From: Sitta carolinensis
Taxonomy: Eukaryota; Chordata; Aves; Passeriformes; Sittidae
Direction of reading: 5' to 3'
DNA length: 64,000 bases
NCBI GenBank assembly: GCA_032173965.1
Contig: CM063298.1
Span: 11,097,501 to 11,161,500, forward strand
The translations under genes and the position numbers were made by a program. The notes beneath the pieces were generated by a model. That model did not search any database and was not told the origin of the DNA. It saw nothing but the letters and a program-made list of their open reading frames with translations. Positions 22,801 to 34,795 of the stretch are shown piece after piece (position 1 is the first letter of the stretch; every line of letters starts with the position of its first letter).

Positions 22801-23582
22801 CTGGTGGAAAGGCAAAGCTGATGGCTTGTGCAGCAGCCTGACATTAACTCTGCACACAGAGGGAAGGGTGCCTGGCAGAGCTGCTGCCCTGCGAGGCAGA
22901 ATCAGGATGGCAGCAGGCAGGGAAGCAGGGAATGGGCTGCCTAAAACATGGAGTAGCACATGGAGTTTTAGACTGCTTAGGTGTGGGATTATTCCAGAGA
23001 CCAAAGCAAACTTCCAACCATAAAGCCAAATCAAAATTAGACGGTGGCATGAGCATAAAAGCTCTCTGTGATGTACATCAGGAGGAGAAAGACAAGAAAT
23101 GCCAGGATGAAATTTCAGGAGAGGTCTGGATTGCACTGGAAGAGGGGGATCAGAAGGCAGCAGGGCTCCCAGGGAGGCTGATGGTGGGCAGGTGGCCCCT
23201 GGAATTCCTCAGGATTTGGGCACTTCCCTGCAGAGCTGCAGTTCAGGGGGCTGGGCTGATCCCAGGGCAGCAGAGGAAAGATTTTGCCCATGCAGAGTCA
23301 GTGAGCAGGAGGAGAGGGAACGGCCCAGGCTGGGCAGGGCAGGCTCAGGAGAACAGCAGCAGGAATTTCCCCATGGAAAGGGGGGTCAGGAATTGGCAAT
23401 GCCCAGGGAGGGTTGGAGTGCCCATCGCTGTAGAGATAACACATGACACAGATTCTTGTGATATTTTCTCTCAAAGGTTGTGTGAAGAATGACTTTATTT
23501 TTAGGGATTGTGCTTTTAGATACGATTTTCTACAGGCTACTGTGATTGGTGAAAGAAAGACAAACTTTTTCACTCACATTTG
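19803..23582. other. intergenic stretch; candidate conserved non-coding parts at 20170-20290 and 20460-20535
   Basis: No gene recognised in 3.8 kb. Two AT-rich islands stand out: GGATGTTAATTAATAGATAA with TTGCTAATACCTCG near 20190-20220, and GTTAAACGATATCCTGATAG with CCATTGTTTATTAGAC near 20474-20537. Small repeats: (CATCC)n at 20885-20905 and a doubled AGATCCAGGAGCCCC at 22200-22230. This could include upstream PIRT non-coding exons, but I cannot identify them. Confidence 0.3.
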
Positions 23583-23872
23583 TCACTGTGATGCACAGAA
23601 GGAACACAGCAACAAACACACAGGGGTTCAGGCATAGAAGAAGAAAAGAACTCTCCAGTTTATTGTTGACCTTGTATCTATAAGTGTCTGGACAGTGATT
23701 AGAGATTGGACAGAGAAGTTCCCACCTCTCCATCCCCACTGCTCACTGGAGAAGTCCCTCAGGTGATATCTTTTACAAAGGAATGCAAACATGATCCTTG
23801 TTTATCTTACAATTCATGAGCACTGACTCCATCACACCCAAACACATCAGAAAGCTGATTTTCAGGGACAAC
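23583..23872 (-). mobile_element. dispersed LTR-like repeat, copy 1
   Basis: About 290 bp that recurs in the same orientation at 54872-55162. Shared landmarks include CCAGTTTATTGTTGACCT, TTCCCACCTCTCCATCCCCA and CTTTTACAAAGGAATGCAAA, then CATGATCCTTGTTTATCTTA. On the minus strand it contains AATAAA, and its minus-strand end would be an LTR-like ...ACA; this supports a minus-orientation LTR. A matching internal retroviral region is not seen. Confidence 0.6.
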
Positions 23873-24647
<775 letters not shown>

Positions 24648-25122
24648 GGGAGCCAGGACCTCCCCGAGGATCCCCTCCCCTCCGCCAAGCCCTGCTGTCA
24701 GCCCTGGAAACGAAGGGTTTCTTGTATTCCCTAGAGGATTCCGCCCCAGTCAGTGTCTCCCCTACGTGGTGTCCAGTGTGAAAATGAACTTTGTACTTCA
24801 TCTGAGTTATTCCAGAAGAAAAGGAGCAGGAATTGTCAGCTGAGCAAGTCCAAGGCCTCTGCCCTGTCCCAAGAGTGAGCCAATGGCACAAACTGGGTAA
24901 AGCAAAGCCCCAGAGGAGCCTGGGCTGAACAAAACCCCGAAGGAGCCCAGATCCCCCGGAGGTTCTGCAGCATCCATGAGCAGGGAGGAGCCATCTGACT
25001 GGAGCCACCATTCCTTCAATTCCCTGGATTGCCGAGGGGCTGCAGGATCTGCACAGCATCGCTGGGAGCCAGGATGGAGTTGGGCTCCAGAGTGGCCCTT
25101 TCGGACAAGAATATGGGGTTTC

Positions 25123-25128
25123 ATTAAA
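25123..25128 (+). promoter_or_regulatory. possible PIRT polyadenylation signal (ATTAAA)
   Basis: ATTAAA about 475 bp after the PIRT stop codon, followed by a G/T-containing stretch (25150-25185). It is the first such hexamer in the downstream region that I noticed. Weak evidence. Confidence 0.3.
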
Positions 25129-25189
25129 GGAAAACCTTCCCAAGGGACTGCACGTGGCTGCTCTGTGTCACATCTCTGCTGTGTGGGGA

Positions 25190-26015
25190 GGGGAGGTGAC
25201 AGTGACAGTCTGGGGGTGACAGTGACAGTCTGGGGTGTGTGACAGTGACAGTCTGGGGGGTGTGACAGTCTGGGGGTGACAGTGACAGTCTGGGGGTGTG
25301 ACAGTCTGGGGTGTGTGACAGTGACAGTGACAGTCTGGGGGTGGTGATAGTCTGGGGTGTGACAGTGACAGTCTGGGGTGTGACAGTGACAGTCTGGGGT
25401 GTGACATCTGGGGGTGTGACAGTCTGGGGTGTGTGACAGTGACGTCTGGGGTTGTGACAGTGACAGTCTGGGGTGTGACAGTCTGGGGTGACAGTGACAG
25501 TCTGGGGTGGTGACAGTGACAGTCTGGGTGTGTGACAGTCTGGGGGTGTCAGGCCAGTGGGGGGAACAGGTGACGTCTGGGTGTGACCGTGCGGGTCGAC
25601 AGTAGAACGTCTGCTAGGATGGGGAAAAGTGACACAAATCTGGGGGTGGACAGGATTTACAGCTAGGGTCGTATGTGCCAGATCTGGGGTGGACAGGAGG
25701 GAAAAGTCAGGGTGTTGGAAACAGTTAACAGGGTGGTGGAAGTCTGGGGGAATCAGTTAACATCTGGGGTATGGTGACAGTGGATAAGATCTGAGATAAC
25801 TGAGTGATCAGTACTCGGGGGTGTGACAGTCTGGGTGTGCTAGTGACAGTCTGGGATGTGTGACAGTGACAGTCTGGGGTGTGTGACAATCTGGGGTGTG
25901 TGACAGTCTGGGGTGTGTGACAGTCTGGGGGTGTGTGACAGTGACAGTCTGGGGGTGACAGTGACAGTCTGGGGTGTGTGACAGTGACAGTCTGAGGTGT
26001 GTGACAGTCTGGGCA
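25190..26015. repeat. GACAGTCTGGGGTGTGTGAC minisatellite, damaged in the middle
   Basis: Unit about 14-28 bp built from TGACAGTGACAGTCTGGGG and GTGTGACAGTCTGGGG. It is clear at 25190-25557 and again at 25805-26015. The 25558-25805 interior no longer follows the unit and instead resembles unique sequence from 26108-26340 (see findings). The array starts about 540 bp after the PIRT stop codon. Confidence 0.88.
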
Positions 26016-26244
26016 GAGGGCTGGCTCAGGCCAGGGGGAGGACACAGGTTTGGGTGCTGGGTGGGCACCCCTGTGCAGGGCTCAGCACAGCTCAGGAACG
26101 TGCCTGGCTCAGGATGGGGAAAGGAAACAGCCCAAGGACCAGCAAAGCCTGGGGAGGAGAGGATTTATCAGCCAGGGCTCAGTATTTGCTGCCCAGATCT
26201 GTGGTGGGACAGGGAGGCAAAGGAACAGGGATGTTAGGGGAAAA
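26016..26244. other. spacer that is echoed in 25608-25700
   Basis: Non-tandem sequence between two arrays. Its text (AGGATGGGGAAAGG, GGATTTATCAGCCAGGG, CCCAGATCTGTGGTGGGACA) is recognisable in corrupted form inside the preceding array. Confidence 0.5.
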
Positions 26245-26508
26245 TCAGATTAACAGGTGGGGAATGTCTGAGGGGAAAATCAGATTAACATCTGGGAGAT
26301 AACTGAGGGGAAAGTCGGATTAAGATCTGAGATAACTGAGGGGAAAATCAGATTAACATCTGGGAGATAACTGAGGGGAAAGTCGGATTAAGATCCGAGA
26401 TAACTGAGGGGAAAATCAGATTAACATCTGGGGGATAACTGAGGAGAAAGTCGGATTAAGATCAGAGATAACTGAGGGGAAAATCAGATTAACATCTGGG
26501 GGATAACT
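26245..26508. repeat. 66-bp minisatellite, about 3.5 copies
   Basis: Unit: GAGGGGAAAATCAGATTAAC, ATCTGGGAGATAACTGAGGG, GAAAGTCGGATTAAGATCTG, AGATAACT. Copies are nearly identical, differing as AGATCTG/AGATCCG/AGATCAG. Each unit is itself a tandem pair of diverged 33-bp halves. Confidence 0.9.
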
Positions 26509-27659
26509 GCAGGTGGAAGTCAGGAACAAAGTGGGAATTGCCCCTCGGTAGCATGGGGTGTAAATGTCTGATCACTGCCAGGGAGGGAGGGAATTTGCAC
26601 TGGAGCTCCTGACACTGGGAATTGCATCCTTTTCTTGAAGTGAGCTGGAGCAGTTTAGGGAAAGAGATGCAGGATAACCTGAAGGCTCCTGACAAGGGTT
26701 TCTTTAGGAGCTGACATTAAATTCATGCCGTGCTGTGGCCCAGCAAAACCCCACAGGGCTGCTGGGAAATGAATTTCTGCCTCTGTGTTGTGGCACCAGT
26801 GAACCTTTACCTCCTCGGGGTGTGGCAGGCTGCAGAGACAGGGAGTATCCGTGGATTTAAATGGATTTGTGGGCAACAGAGTAAAGAAAAAGAGACAGTA
26901 GAAGCAAGAGGGAAGAATGTGCCATTTAAATTCCATGACATAACACTGGTGGATGCTGGAGAAGTCCAGGAGGAGCAGATTCCAGGAGTGCTGGAGAGCT
27001 CACCTGCTGTGTCCTCCTGCATTGCTGGGGCAGGGCTGGGCTGGCTGGACCTTTGATCACCCCATGGGGAAGTTCATACTTCTGGGCTGTCCCCATGCCC
27101 CTCCAAATCCCTGCTTGGCTGCTCCCTGCTGCTCCTCTTGGAGTCCTGCTGTGATGCTTTGGATCGGACCAAAGACAAACACGCTCAGAGAAAAGATCAG
27201 GTTTTCCAGCAAACATAATTATGTCTCACTAAAGCAGGCTCAGATGTGGTCTGCCAGCTTTCCCTGTGCTATAAAAAGAACAGGAAATACATTACAAAAG
27301 TCATTATCTCTGCAGAGCTGCTCAAAGAGGAAACATTGCCCCTGCCTCTCAAAGGTCAGGCAGCAAACCCGCCCGGCAGGCTGGGCTGGAGAACGCCCTG
27401 CCCCAGGGGTCTGAGCTGCTTCATTCCTGGGCTGCCAGAGCCCCAGCCTGCCCCCGGGACAGCCCCTCTCCGAGCACGGAGCATCCCGGCTCGGTCCAGT
27501 CCCTCCAGAGGCTCCCAGGGGGCTGGAGGGGTGCTTTGGGCAAAGCCTGGAGGGACAGGACACAGGGAATGGCTTCCAGCTGCCAGAGGGCAGGGATGGG
27601 TGGGATTTCGGGAAGGAATTGTTCCCTGGTGGGGTGGGAGGCTCTGAGGTTGCCCGGAG
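26509..27659. other. intergenic sequence
   Basis: No gene recognised in this stretch between PIRT and TMEM238L. Confidence 0.35.
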
Positions 27660-27800
27660 CAGCTGTGGCTGCCCCTGGATCCCTGGCAGTGCCAGGCTGG
27701 ACAGGGTTTGAAGCAGCTGGGACAGTGGGAGGGGTTCCTGCCATGGCAGGGGGGTGGAATTGCTGATCTTTAAAGTCCCTTCCAACCCAAACCGTTGCAG
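27660..27800 (+). mobile_element. CR1 3'-end fragment
   Basis: GTGCCAGGCTGGACAGGGTT, then GGTTCCTGCCATGGCAGGGG, then GATCTTTAAAGTCCCTTCCA and ACCCAAACCGTTGCAGGATC follow the order of a forward CR1 3' end. Confidence 0.75.
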
Positions 27801-29340
27801 GATCCCAGGATCTCAGGCACACTCACTAGGCTCACCCTTGGGGCAAGCAGCTTTCTGCTGGGATAAATGATTCCAATGTGGGAGGACCAGAGACCCCTGG
27901 TGACTGTGAGCACATCTTCCCCCCGCCCTGAGACCTCCCGGAGCTGCTCCCTGCAGACACAGCCTCGGGGCCAAGGGCTGCTGTCCACATTCCCGCCGGG
28001 ATGCTGGCAGGCTGGCTCCGAGCCTGAGCCTGGCTGACCCCCAGCTCAGCTCCCCCTGCACCCCAAAACGCTGCTGCTGCTTCCTGGGGAGCAGAGCAGA
28101 GCCCTGCAGGGTGAGCTGCACGTGCTCAGCCCTCCCCAAAATCCAGCAGCCTCCCCTGGCCTTGGTGAGCAGCAATGAGAGGGAAAATTCAGGGGGTCCT
28201 CAGCAAACTGGAAACCCTAAAAAACCCCTTCCTCTTTGCACGTGGATGTTGGGCATGTGGAACGTGGGGAAGGAACAGCTTTTCCCTGGTGCCCAGGGAG
28301 CAGAGGGTTTGCTCAGGGCTGGCTGTGTGTGCTTGGGAGCGGCAGGAGGGATAAGGCTGGGATAAGGTCGGGAGGCAGGACCAGGGCTGTGCCCTTTGGG
28401 CCAGTGTGGGTGGCAGCAGGAGCAGCAGGACTTTGAACACGCAGGGCAGCAGAGGGGATGTGCTCTGTCCCCTGCAGCCCCTCCCTGACTGGTGGCAGGG
28501 CTGCCCAGGAGGCAGAGGGGCCCTGGTTTGGCAGGAGGACGCTCTTGGTGTGACGTTTGGCAGCCCCAGCAGGTCCCTGCTGCTGGCCCTGCCCTGTCCC
28601 TGACGCTGAGCTTTGCCCCACAGGCCTGTCCTGAGCTTTGGGACATCCTCTGCAGAGCCCAGGGAGGGACAGGCAGCTGCCACCCCACTGCTCGTGCTTT
28701 GGGATGGCTTTCCCAGAGCCAAGGGCTCCCTGGATGCTTCACCTCCCCCAGTTTGCTAAGGATGCCCAGAGCAGGGAGGAAGGGCAGCAAAGGTGTCCCC
28801 AGTGTCACACCATACACCTGTACCCCAAAAAGTCACACTGGCTGCTTAGAGACCGGCCAGGAGCTCTGGGGAATTTTGGCTGATTTGGGGAATCCCCTCT
28901 GGCCTCCTGGTGTCCCATTTTCGGGGTGGGCAGTGGCACAGGGGGTCTGGGGGGTGGCTCTCCAGCAAGACCTGCTCTGGGGAGGTGCTGCAGGGGTGAT
29001 GCCATTCTGGCACTCTGGAGAAGCCCCTGTGCCTCAGTTTACCTGTAAAGAGTGGGAATAGTAGGATGTTCCTGGGATGCCAGCGCCGAGGTCCTGCAGG
29101 CTTCCCTGGGATGCTCCCACGGTGGATGCTGCCCAAAAGTGACCAATCTGTCTCTCAGACCCCAGGGGCTGCGGACTGGGTCAGATTTGCCCCTTTGGGA
29201 CAGCCCGGATGCGAGGCAGCTGCACCCGGCTGCCCGCGGGGCAGGCGGGGCAGGGCCACGAAACGGTTAAAGCTGTATCGCGTGCTGCCGGCCGATTGTT
29301 CTGCAAGGTGTGTTGTGACATTCGCACTTCCTCTTGGCAG
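27801..29340. other. intergenic or 5' region of TMEM238L
   Basis: GC-rich, unique-looking. Just before the TMEM238L exon there is CACTTCCTCTTGGCAG ending at 29340, a plausible splice acceptor, so an upstream non-coding exon could lie here. CpG density rises from about 29160. No other gene seen. Confidence 0.35.
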
Positions 29341-29393
29341 CAGCAGAGGCCGGAGGGAGGCAGGGATGCTGCTCCCCCCTGAGGGGCTGCACC

Positions 29394-29621
29394 ATGGGCG
29401 CCCGGGCGCTGCTGGGGCGCTGCGCTGCCATCGCCCTGCTGGCCCTGCTCTGCGATGCCCTGGGGCTCCTCCTCCTCCTCCTGGGCATCTGCGCTCCACT
29501 CAGCTCCTGGGACTTCTTCGTGTACGCGGGGGCCCTGCTGCTGGCCTTCAGCCTCGTCTTCTGGGTGTTCTGGTACACCTTCAACATCGAGGTGCCGCTC
29601 GGGGAGCTGCGGTGCGGCTGA
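29394..29621 (+). CDS. TMEM238L: TMEM238L, transmembrane protein 238-like
   Basis: A 75-residue two-pass membrane protein of unknown function in the TMEM238 family. Membrane segment 1 is at about residues 12-33 ([18 protein letters not shown]) and segment 2 at about 42-61 ([18 protein letters not shown]), joined by a short loop containing the family signature [11 protein letters not shown] and followed by the conserved FNIEVP. The ATG at 29394 has a near-ideal context (CACCATGGG) and is preferred over an in-frame upstream position at 29334 that is not an ATG. The frame is intact and the gene is single-exon for its coding part, as expected. Human TMEM238L is a neighbour of PIRT on 17p12, which favours it over the chromosome-19 paralogue TMEM238. 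The assignment rests on remembered family features. Confidence 0.8.
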   Translation: MGARALLGRCAAIALLALLCDALGLLLLLLGICAPLSSWDFFVYAGALLLAFSLVFWVFWYTFNIEVPLGELRCG

Positions 29622-32086
29622 GCCCGGCAGCCCGGGCTCCTTCTGCTCGGGGACAGGGAGCCAAGGCATCGCCCAGCTGCTCAGGAGCACCCAGAGGAGA
29701 CGAAGGGAAGGGTCTGCTGGTCCTCACAGCACGGAGCAGCCAGGTGGAGCCTCGGGGGAAAGGTACCCAGGGCTGGGCACGCACAGGGATGCTCGGCTGG
29801 CCCGGGGGATGCTGAGGTCCTGGCAGGGCAGGCGCAGCTCCCTGCTGGGGACAGGCGCTCTCAGGAGCAGGGTGAGAGTTTAAAACGATTCACCACGGAC
29901 AGGGAGACGGTTTTGATGAGATGAAGGAATTTTGGGAGGGGGTTTTGGCACAGTTTGGAGGTGGCTGTTGTCTGGGGTGTGATTGCATCAGATGATGCTG
30001 GGAGAGGAGGGTCCTCTCTGCTGCTGTTCTCCCACAACAGCTTTGTGTGTCAGGGGGACAAGGAGCAGGAGCCAACCCTGGCCATGCGCCTGGGCAAGCA
30101 GGGGAAGTCCATGAGGACAGCCCAGGCTGTGCTTCAGCACCAGAACCGCTGTGTGAGCTGTGAGGGAGCAAACCCAGCTGCTGCCCTGTGCCCCCAGCCC
30201 AGCCTGGGTGCTGCCAGGAGTGATGCCTGCTGGAGGTGACCTGGAGCAGAGCACGAGGACACAGCAGGGATTTATCCCAAGGGATTTATTCCAAGGCCTC
30301 CCTGGGCACACCTGGGCAGCACCAGAGCCTGGCTGGGATGCACCAGGATAAACCCAACCTGGGCCCAGAATGGACCCCTGGTCACCAGGGCTCCCACTGG
30401 GATCAGTTCTGCTCCAGCAGCACACTGGAGTTCATGGGGCAATCACAGCTCCAGGGCAGGAAGCTCCATCCTCCTTGGGTTTCTCTCTTCATTTCACCGT
30501 TGGGTTTGGTTTTGTTCTGAAATTTATATCAGTTGTTCTTGGTGCCAAGCTGGAGAAGGAATTGTTTTGTCTCCCTGCTCTGTGCAGAGAGCTCACCAAC
30601 ACTGAATATGAAACCCAGAACTACACCCTAAACCAGCCCAGAATCTGACAAATATAAAAGCTCAAACTTAAGGCATCAGGTGGGTTTTCTCAACAGGAAA
30701 CATCTTTCCTGCAAAGCAGCAGGGAGCAGTGAAAGTCCAAGTGACAGTCGTGTCCCCAAGGCACTGCTGTGCTGTAAGAGCTCAGTGACAAATGCTGAGC
30801 ACACAAAACTGGGTACAAAGTGCCACACTTGAGCTTTGGCTCGGAGATTAAGCCTTGGTAACCTCGGGCTTGCCTAGAACATGCCTGGCTGCTTTGGCAG
30901 CCACCCAAGGGGCAGAAAGGTGAGGTCCTGCCTGGTGTCTGCAGCCTGGCCCTGCAGCGTGGGGACCACGGAGGCCTGGAGGGGCTGGCACTGACCTGGA
31001 ATTTTGGAGGGCTCAGATTTTGCCTGATATTTGAACAGCAAGCCCAGAGCCCAGGGGAGCAGGAGATGTGTGAGTGTTGGAGAGCACTGCTGCAGGGATG
31101 GTGTCCTCCCTCCTGCCAGCAGCCCGGGGATGCTCCTCCTCGGGGCAGCCAATGAGTGGAATGAAAGGAGGAGCAGCCCCCCGGTGCTGGGAGCTGCTGG
31201 GGGATGTGTCACCTCACAGGGAGGGGACAGCAGCAGCATGGCCCAGCCAGAGCCAACCGTGCCCCCACAGCAGGAGCCAGCCAAGGAAGGATGGGCTTCA
31301 GCAGAATGAGGCAAAGAGGAGGCAGAGGAATTGTCCCCAGGGCCACAAGTGTCAGAGCACAGCCCACACTCAGCTCACTGTCAGCATCTGGGGCAGGGAC
31401 ATTGCCAGTGACATGTGAGTCACAGCAGGGACATCACCTGGAAGTTCTCTACCAGCCTCTCACAACCAGCCAGATTCTTTTTCGTTGTGTACTTGTTTTT
31501 CCCTTGATTTCCTCCCTGGTGGGCAGTGCCCACAGGAGACAGCCCCGAGGTTTTCCTGGCTGCCCTGTGGGTCACGGGGCTGTACAGCCAGCGATGCCCA
31601 GGCCAGCAGTTCAGCTTTGCCCTCCCCAGCTCTCAGGGTGTTTTTCCAGCCCTGTGCCCTTGGGACTTGGTCCTTCAGGAATTTCCTTGATGTGCCTCAG
31701 GATAAGAACCCGGGACCAGCATCAGTCGGATCCTGCAGCTGCAGAGAAGGGAGGGCAGCAGCAAACCCACAAACCCTCCTTTATTTGCTCGGGGATTTTT
31801 AATTGCCAGTGCCGAGCCTGTCAACCCAGCCTGTAAAACCTGGCCCAGGGCTTTTGTCACCGCTCCAGGTCTGTCCCTTGCTGGCTGCGTGCCCGGGTGT
31901 GGCGCTCGGGGGCAGCATCCAGGCAGCGCCCGGGGAAGGCAGCGAGGTCCCGGCCCCCGCGGGTCCCTCCTGCCTCCCGGGACGCTGGGACAGGCGCTCC
32001 CGAAGGGAGATTGGGTGGGCAAGGTCACTACCAGCACCTGGGTGGGATGGTCCTGTGTGCTTCACCAGCCAGGGGGTGGGCTGGGG
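29622..32086. other. intergenic sequence downstream of TMEM238L
   Basis: No gene recognised. GC-rich up to about 29880 (possible TMEM238L 3'UTR; no clear polyadenylation signal seen), then ordinary unique-looking DNA. Confidence 0.35.
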
Positions 32087-32715
32087 ATGGTGAGGGGTGG
32101 TTAGGGGATGGTTTGGGGATGGTGAGAGGTCATTAGGGATGGTTTGGGGATGGTTTGGGATGGTTTGGGGATGGTTTGGGATGGTTTGGGGATGGTGAGA
32201 GGTGATTTGGGATGGTCTGGGGATGGTGAGGGGTGGTTTGGGGATGGTTTGGGATGGTTAGGGGATGGTTTGGGATGGTCTGGGGATGGTGAGGGTGGTT
32301 AGGGGATGGTTTGGGATGGTTAGGGGATGGTTTAGGATGGTCTGGGATGGTTTGGGTTGGTATGGAGATGGTGAGGGGTGGTTTGAGGATGGTTTGGGGA
32401 TGGTGAGAGGTTGTTTGGGATGGTTTGGGGGTGGTTTGAGGATTGTTTGGGATGGTTTGGGGATGGTGAGGGGTGGTTTGGGGATGGTGAGAGGTGATTT
32501 GGGATGGTCTGGAGATGGTGAGGGGTGGTTTGAGGATGGTTTGGGATGGTTTGGGATGGTGAGGGGTGGTTTGGGATGGTTTGGGATGGTGAGAGGATTG
32601 GGATGTTTGGGATGGTTTGGGGATGGTTTGGGGATGGTTTGGGGGTAGTTAGGGATGGTTTGGGGATGGTTTGGGGTGGTTTGGGGATGGTTTGGGGATG
32701 GTGAGGGGAGGAGGG
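32087..32715. repeat. GGATGGTTTGGG / GGATGGTGAGGGG minisatellite
   Basis: About 630 bp of 10-22 bp units, TTTGGGGATGG and TGAGGGGTGG alternating irregularly. G/T-rich on plus with virtually no C. Frequent GGGG runs. Confidence 0.95.
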
Positions 32716-33084
32716 TGATTCCCACACAGGGAAGTGCTGCCAGTCTGGTGCCTGGACCCCTGGGATGTGCTCAGGAGTGTGCACCCAGCCCCGTGGGAGA
32801 GCAGAGGCTCCCAGTGCACCAGCACACCTGGGAAAGCAGACCCTGCATCCCTGAGCACATCCAGAGGTGGGGATGGGGCTGGAGAGGGGCTGGGACACAA
32901 ACTCCCTCTCTCTTGGGGAGCTGGGGGTGCTCAGCTGGAGCAGAGCAGACTCTGGGGTGCCCTCCTCACTCCCTGCAGCTCCTGAGAGGGGGCTGTGCCC
33001 AGGGGGGTGGGCTCTGAATGCAGCAGCACTGACACAGCCAGAGGGCTCAGCCTCGGGCTGCACCAGGGAAACACAGGCTGGAGA
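32716..33084. other. intergenic sequence
   Basis: Unique-looking spacer between the G/T array and a CR1 copy. Nothing recognised. Confidence 0.35.
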
Positions 33085-33345
33085 GCAGGGAAAAGGATTT
33101 ATGGACAGAGTGATAAAGTGCTGGAATGTTCTGCCTGGGGAGGTGGTGCAGTGCCCATCCCTGGGTGTGTTTAAACCAGCCTGGCTGTGGCACTGGGTGC
33201 CAAGGGCTGGGTGAGGGGCTGGGGCTGGGCTGCACTCGATGGTCCTGGAGGGCTCTGCTAACCTGGGGATCCTGGGATTCCAACCTGGGGATTCTGGGAT
33301 TCCAACCTGGGGATTCTGGGATTCTTGGATCCTGCACTGCCCTGC
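33085..33345 (+). mobile_element. CR1 3'-end fragment with a short GGGATTC tail repeat
   Basis: GGATTTATGGACAGAGTGAT, GTTCTGCCTGGGGAGGTGGT, GTGCCCATCCCTGGGTGTGT and GGTCCTGGAGGGCTCTGCTA follow a forward CR1 3' end. Its end is extended by three copies of ATTCCAACCTGGGGATTCTG-like sequence (33262-33330), a locally expanded CR1 tail. Confidence 0.75.
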
Positions 33346-34524
33346 CCACACTTTTTCCCCTCTCTGACCCACCTGTGACAGTGACAGTCACCCAGCTCAC
33401 CTGGGTCGTTCCCCAGCAGGGTGAGTGTGGGCACATGTGCATGAATCGACCCCAGACAAATCTCTGTGTTTGTGTGCAAAGTGCCTTCAGCACCCTGGCA
33501 GCCCCAGAGGCAGGACAGGGCTGGTTGAAGCCCCTGAGGGTGCCCATCCCTGGGGCTGTGCAGCACTGGCAGCACTGGCCCAGGCCCAGTGACATATTGA
33601 CTCAAGGGCTTATCTTTCCCTCTGGGGTTTTGTGGTTTTGTGCTTGGTCAGTTTGCTCCAGGCTGGGGGCTGTTCCACATCCTTGGGCTTGGCTCAGCCC
33701 CATGGCCATGGCTCAGGGCCCACGTGGGCACAGGGCACCAGCAGCTCCCTCTGCACTCTGTGCTCCCCCAGCCACCCCACTGGCACCCAAAGCCCAGCAG
33801 AGCTTCCTGGGCTGATACTGCAACCCCAAAATGCTGGGGGGAACTCCAGGGGTCCCCTCTTGTGGCCTGGACCTGCTCTCAGCAGTCTGGGCTCCTTCCC
33901 ACTCCTCCCCTGCCATGGATCCCTCGCTGGGCACAGGGACCAGGGGCAATATCAACCCCAGGGGTTTGCTCATGAGTCTGGATCTTCCAGGGAGGTGAAA
34001 ATCCTCCTTCTGCGCCCAAACGTTACCAGCCTCACTTGGATCTTGAGCTGGGCTGATCCTGAGTATCCCTGGGCATCTCTTTTGCACCCAGGAGGCTGCT
34101 GGTGCTCCTGCCTGGGAAATGACCCCCTGAGTCCCAGGGGTTTGATGGCATTTGTCTTTATTGAAGAGAACTTGAATGTATTAGCTATTACCAGGGTTTT
34201 TAAGGCACTCACATCTCCTTTCTGCTCACAGGGAGAGAGGAGAGGCCAGGAGTGGATGGCAGGAGCGAGCGGGTGAAGAGGAGCAGCTCCACACCGGGAC
34301 TCTGCTGTGCTGCTCTCACACTGCCAGCACTGCGGGCACAGAGGGAGCTGTGCCACTCTGCTGCGCTGGGGACACTGGCACCGCCACTCAGGACACCCCC
34401 CGAGGGATGGACCCCCCTTCTGCCCCCTCTCCAGCCCGTCTGCACTGCCCCCCTGCCCGCTGCTGGCAGCAGAGCCTCTGCCCCCCGTGCTGACCCGGGC
34501 ACAGCCCCACAGGCCGGGCTGGCA
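33346..34524. other. intergenic sequence
   Basis: No gene recognised. Open frames continue into the following array from about 34250, but they show no family features. Confidence 0.35.
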
Positions 34525-34795
34525 GCTCTGCCCGGAGGGGCTGGGGGTCCGGCAGGGCTCCCACTGCCAGCTCTGCCCGGAGGGGCTGGGGGTCCGGCAG
34601 GGCTCCCACTGCCAGCTCTGCCCGGAGGGGCTGGGGGTCCGGCAGGGCTCCCACTGCCAGCTCTGCCCGGAGGGGCTGGGGGTCCGGCAGGGCTCCCACT
34701 GCCAGCTCTGCCCGGAGGGGCTGGGGGTCCGGCAGGGCTCCCACTGCCAGCTCTGCCCGGAGGGGCTGGGGGTCCGGCAGGGCTCACACTGCACA
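34525..34795. repeat. 45-bp minisatellite, 6 virtually perfect copies
   Basis: Unit: CTCTGCCCGGAGGGGCTGGG, GGTCCGGCAGGGCTCCCACT, GCCAG. Copies look identical base for base, so the array was recently homogenised. It flows without a gap into the next array, which shares the GGGTCCGGCAGGGCTC core. Confidence 0.95.

Noticed and set aside
29394..29621. TMEM238 considered instead of TMEM238L
   Set aside because: The proteins are similar, but proximity to PIRT matches TMEM238L; kept as moderate rather than full certainty.
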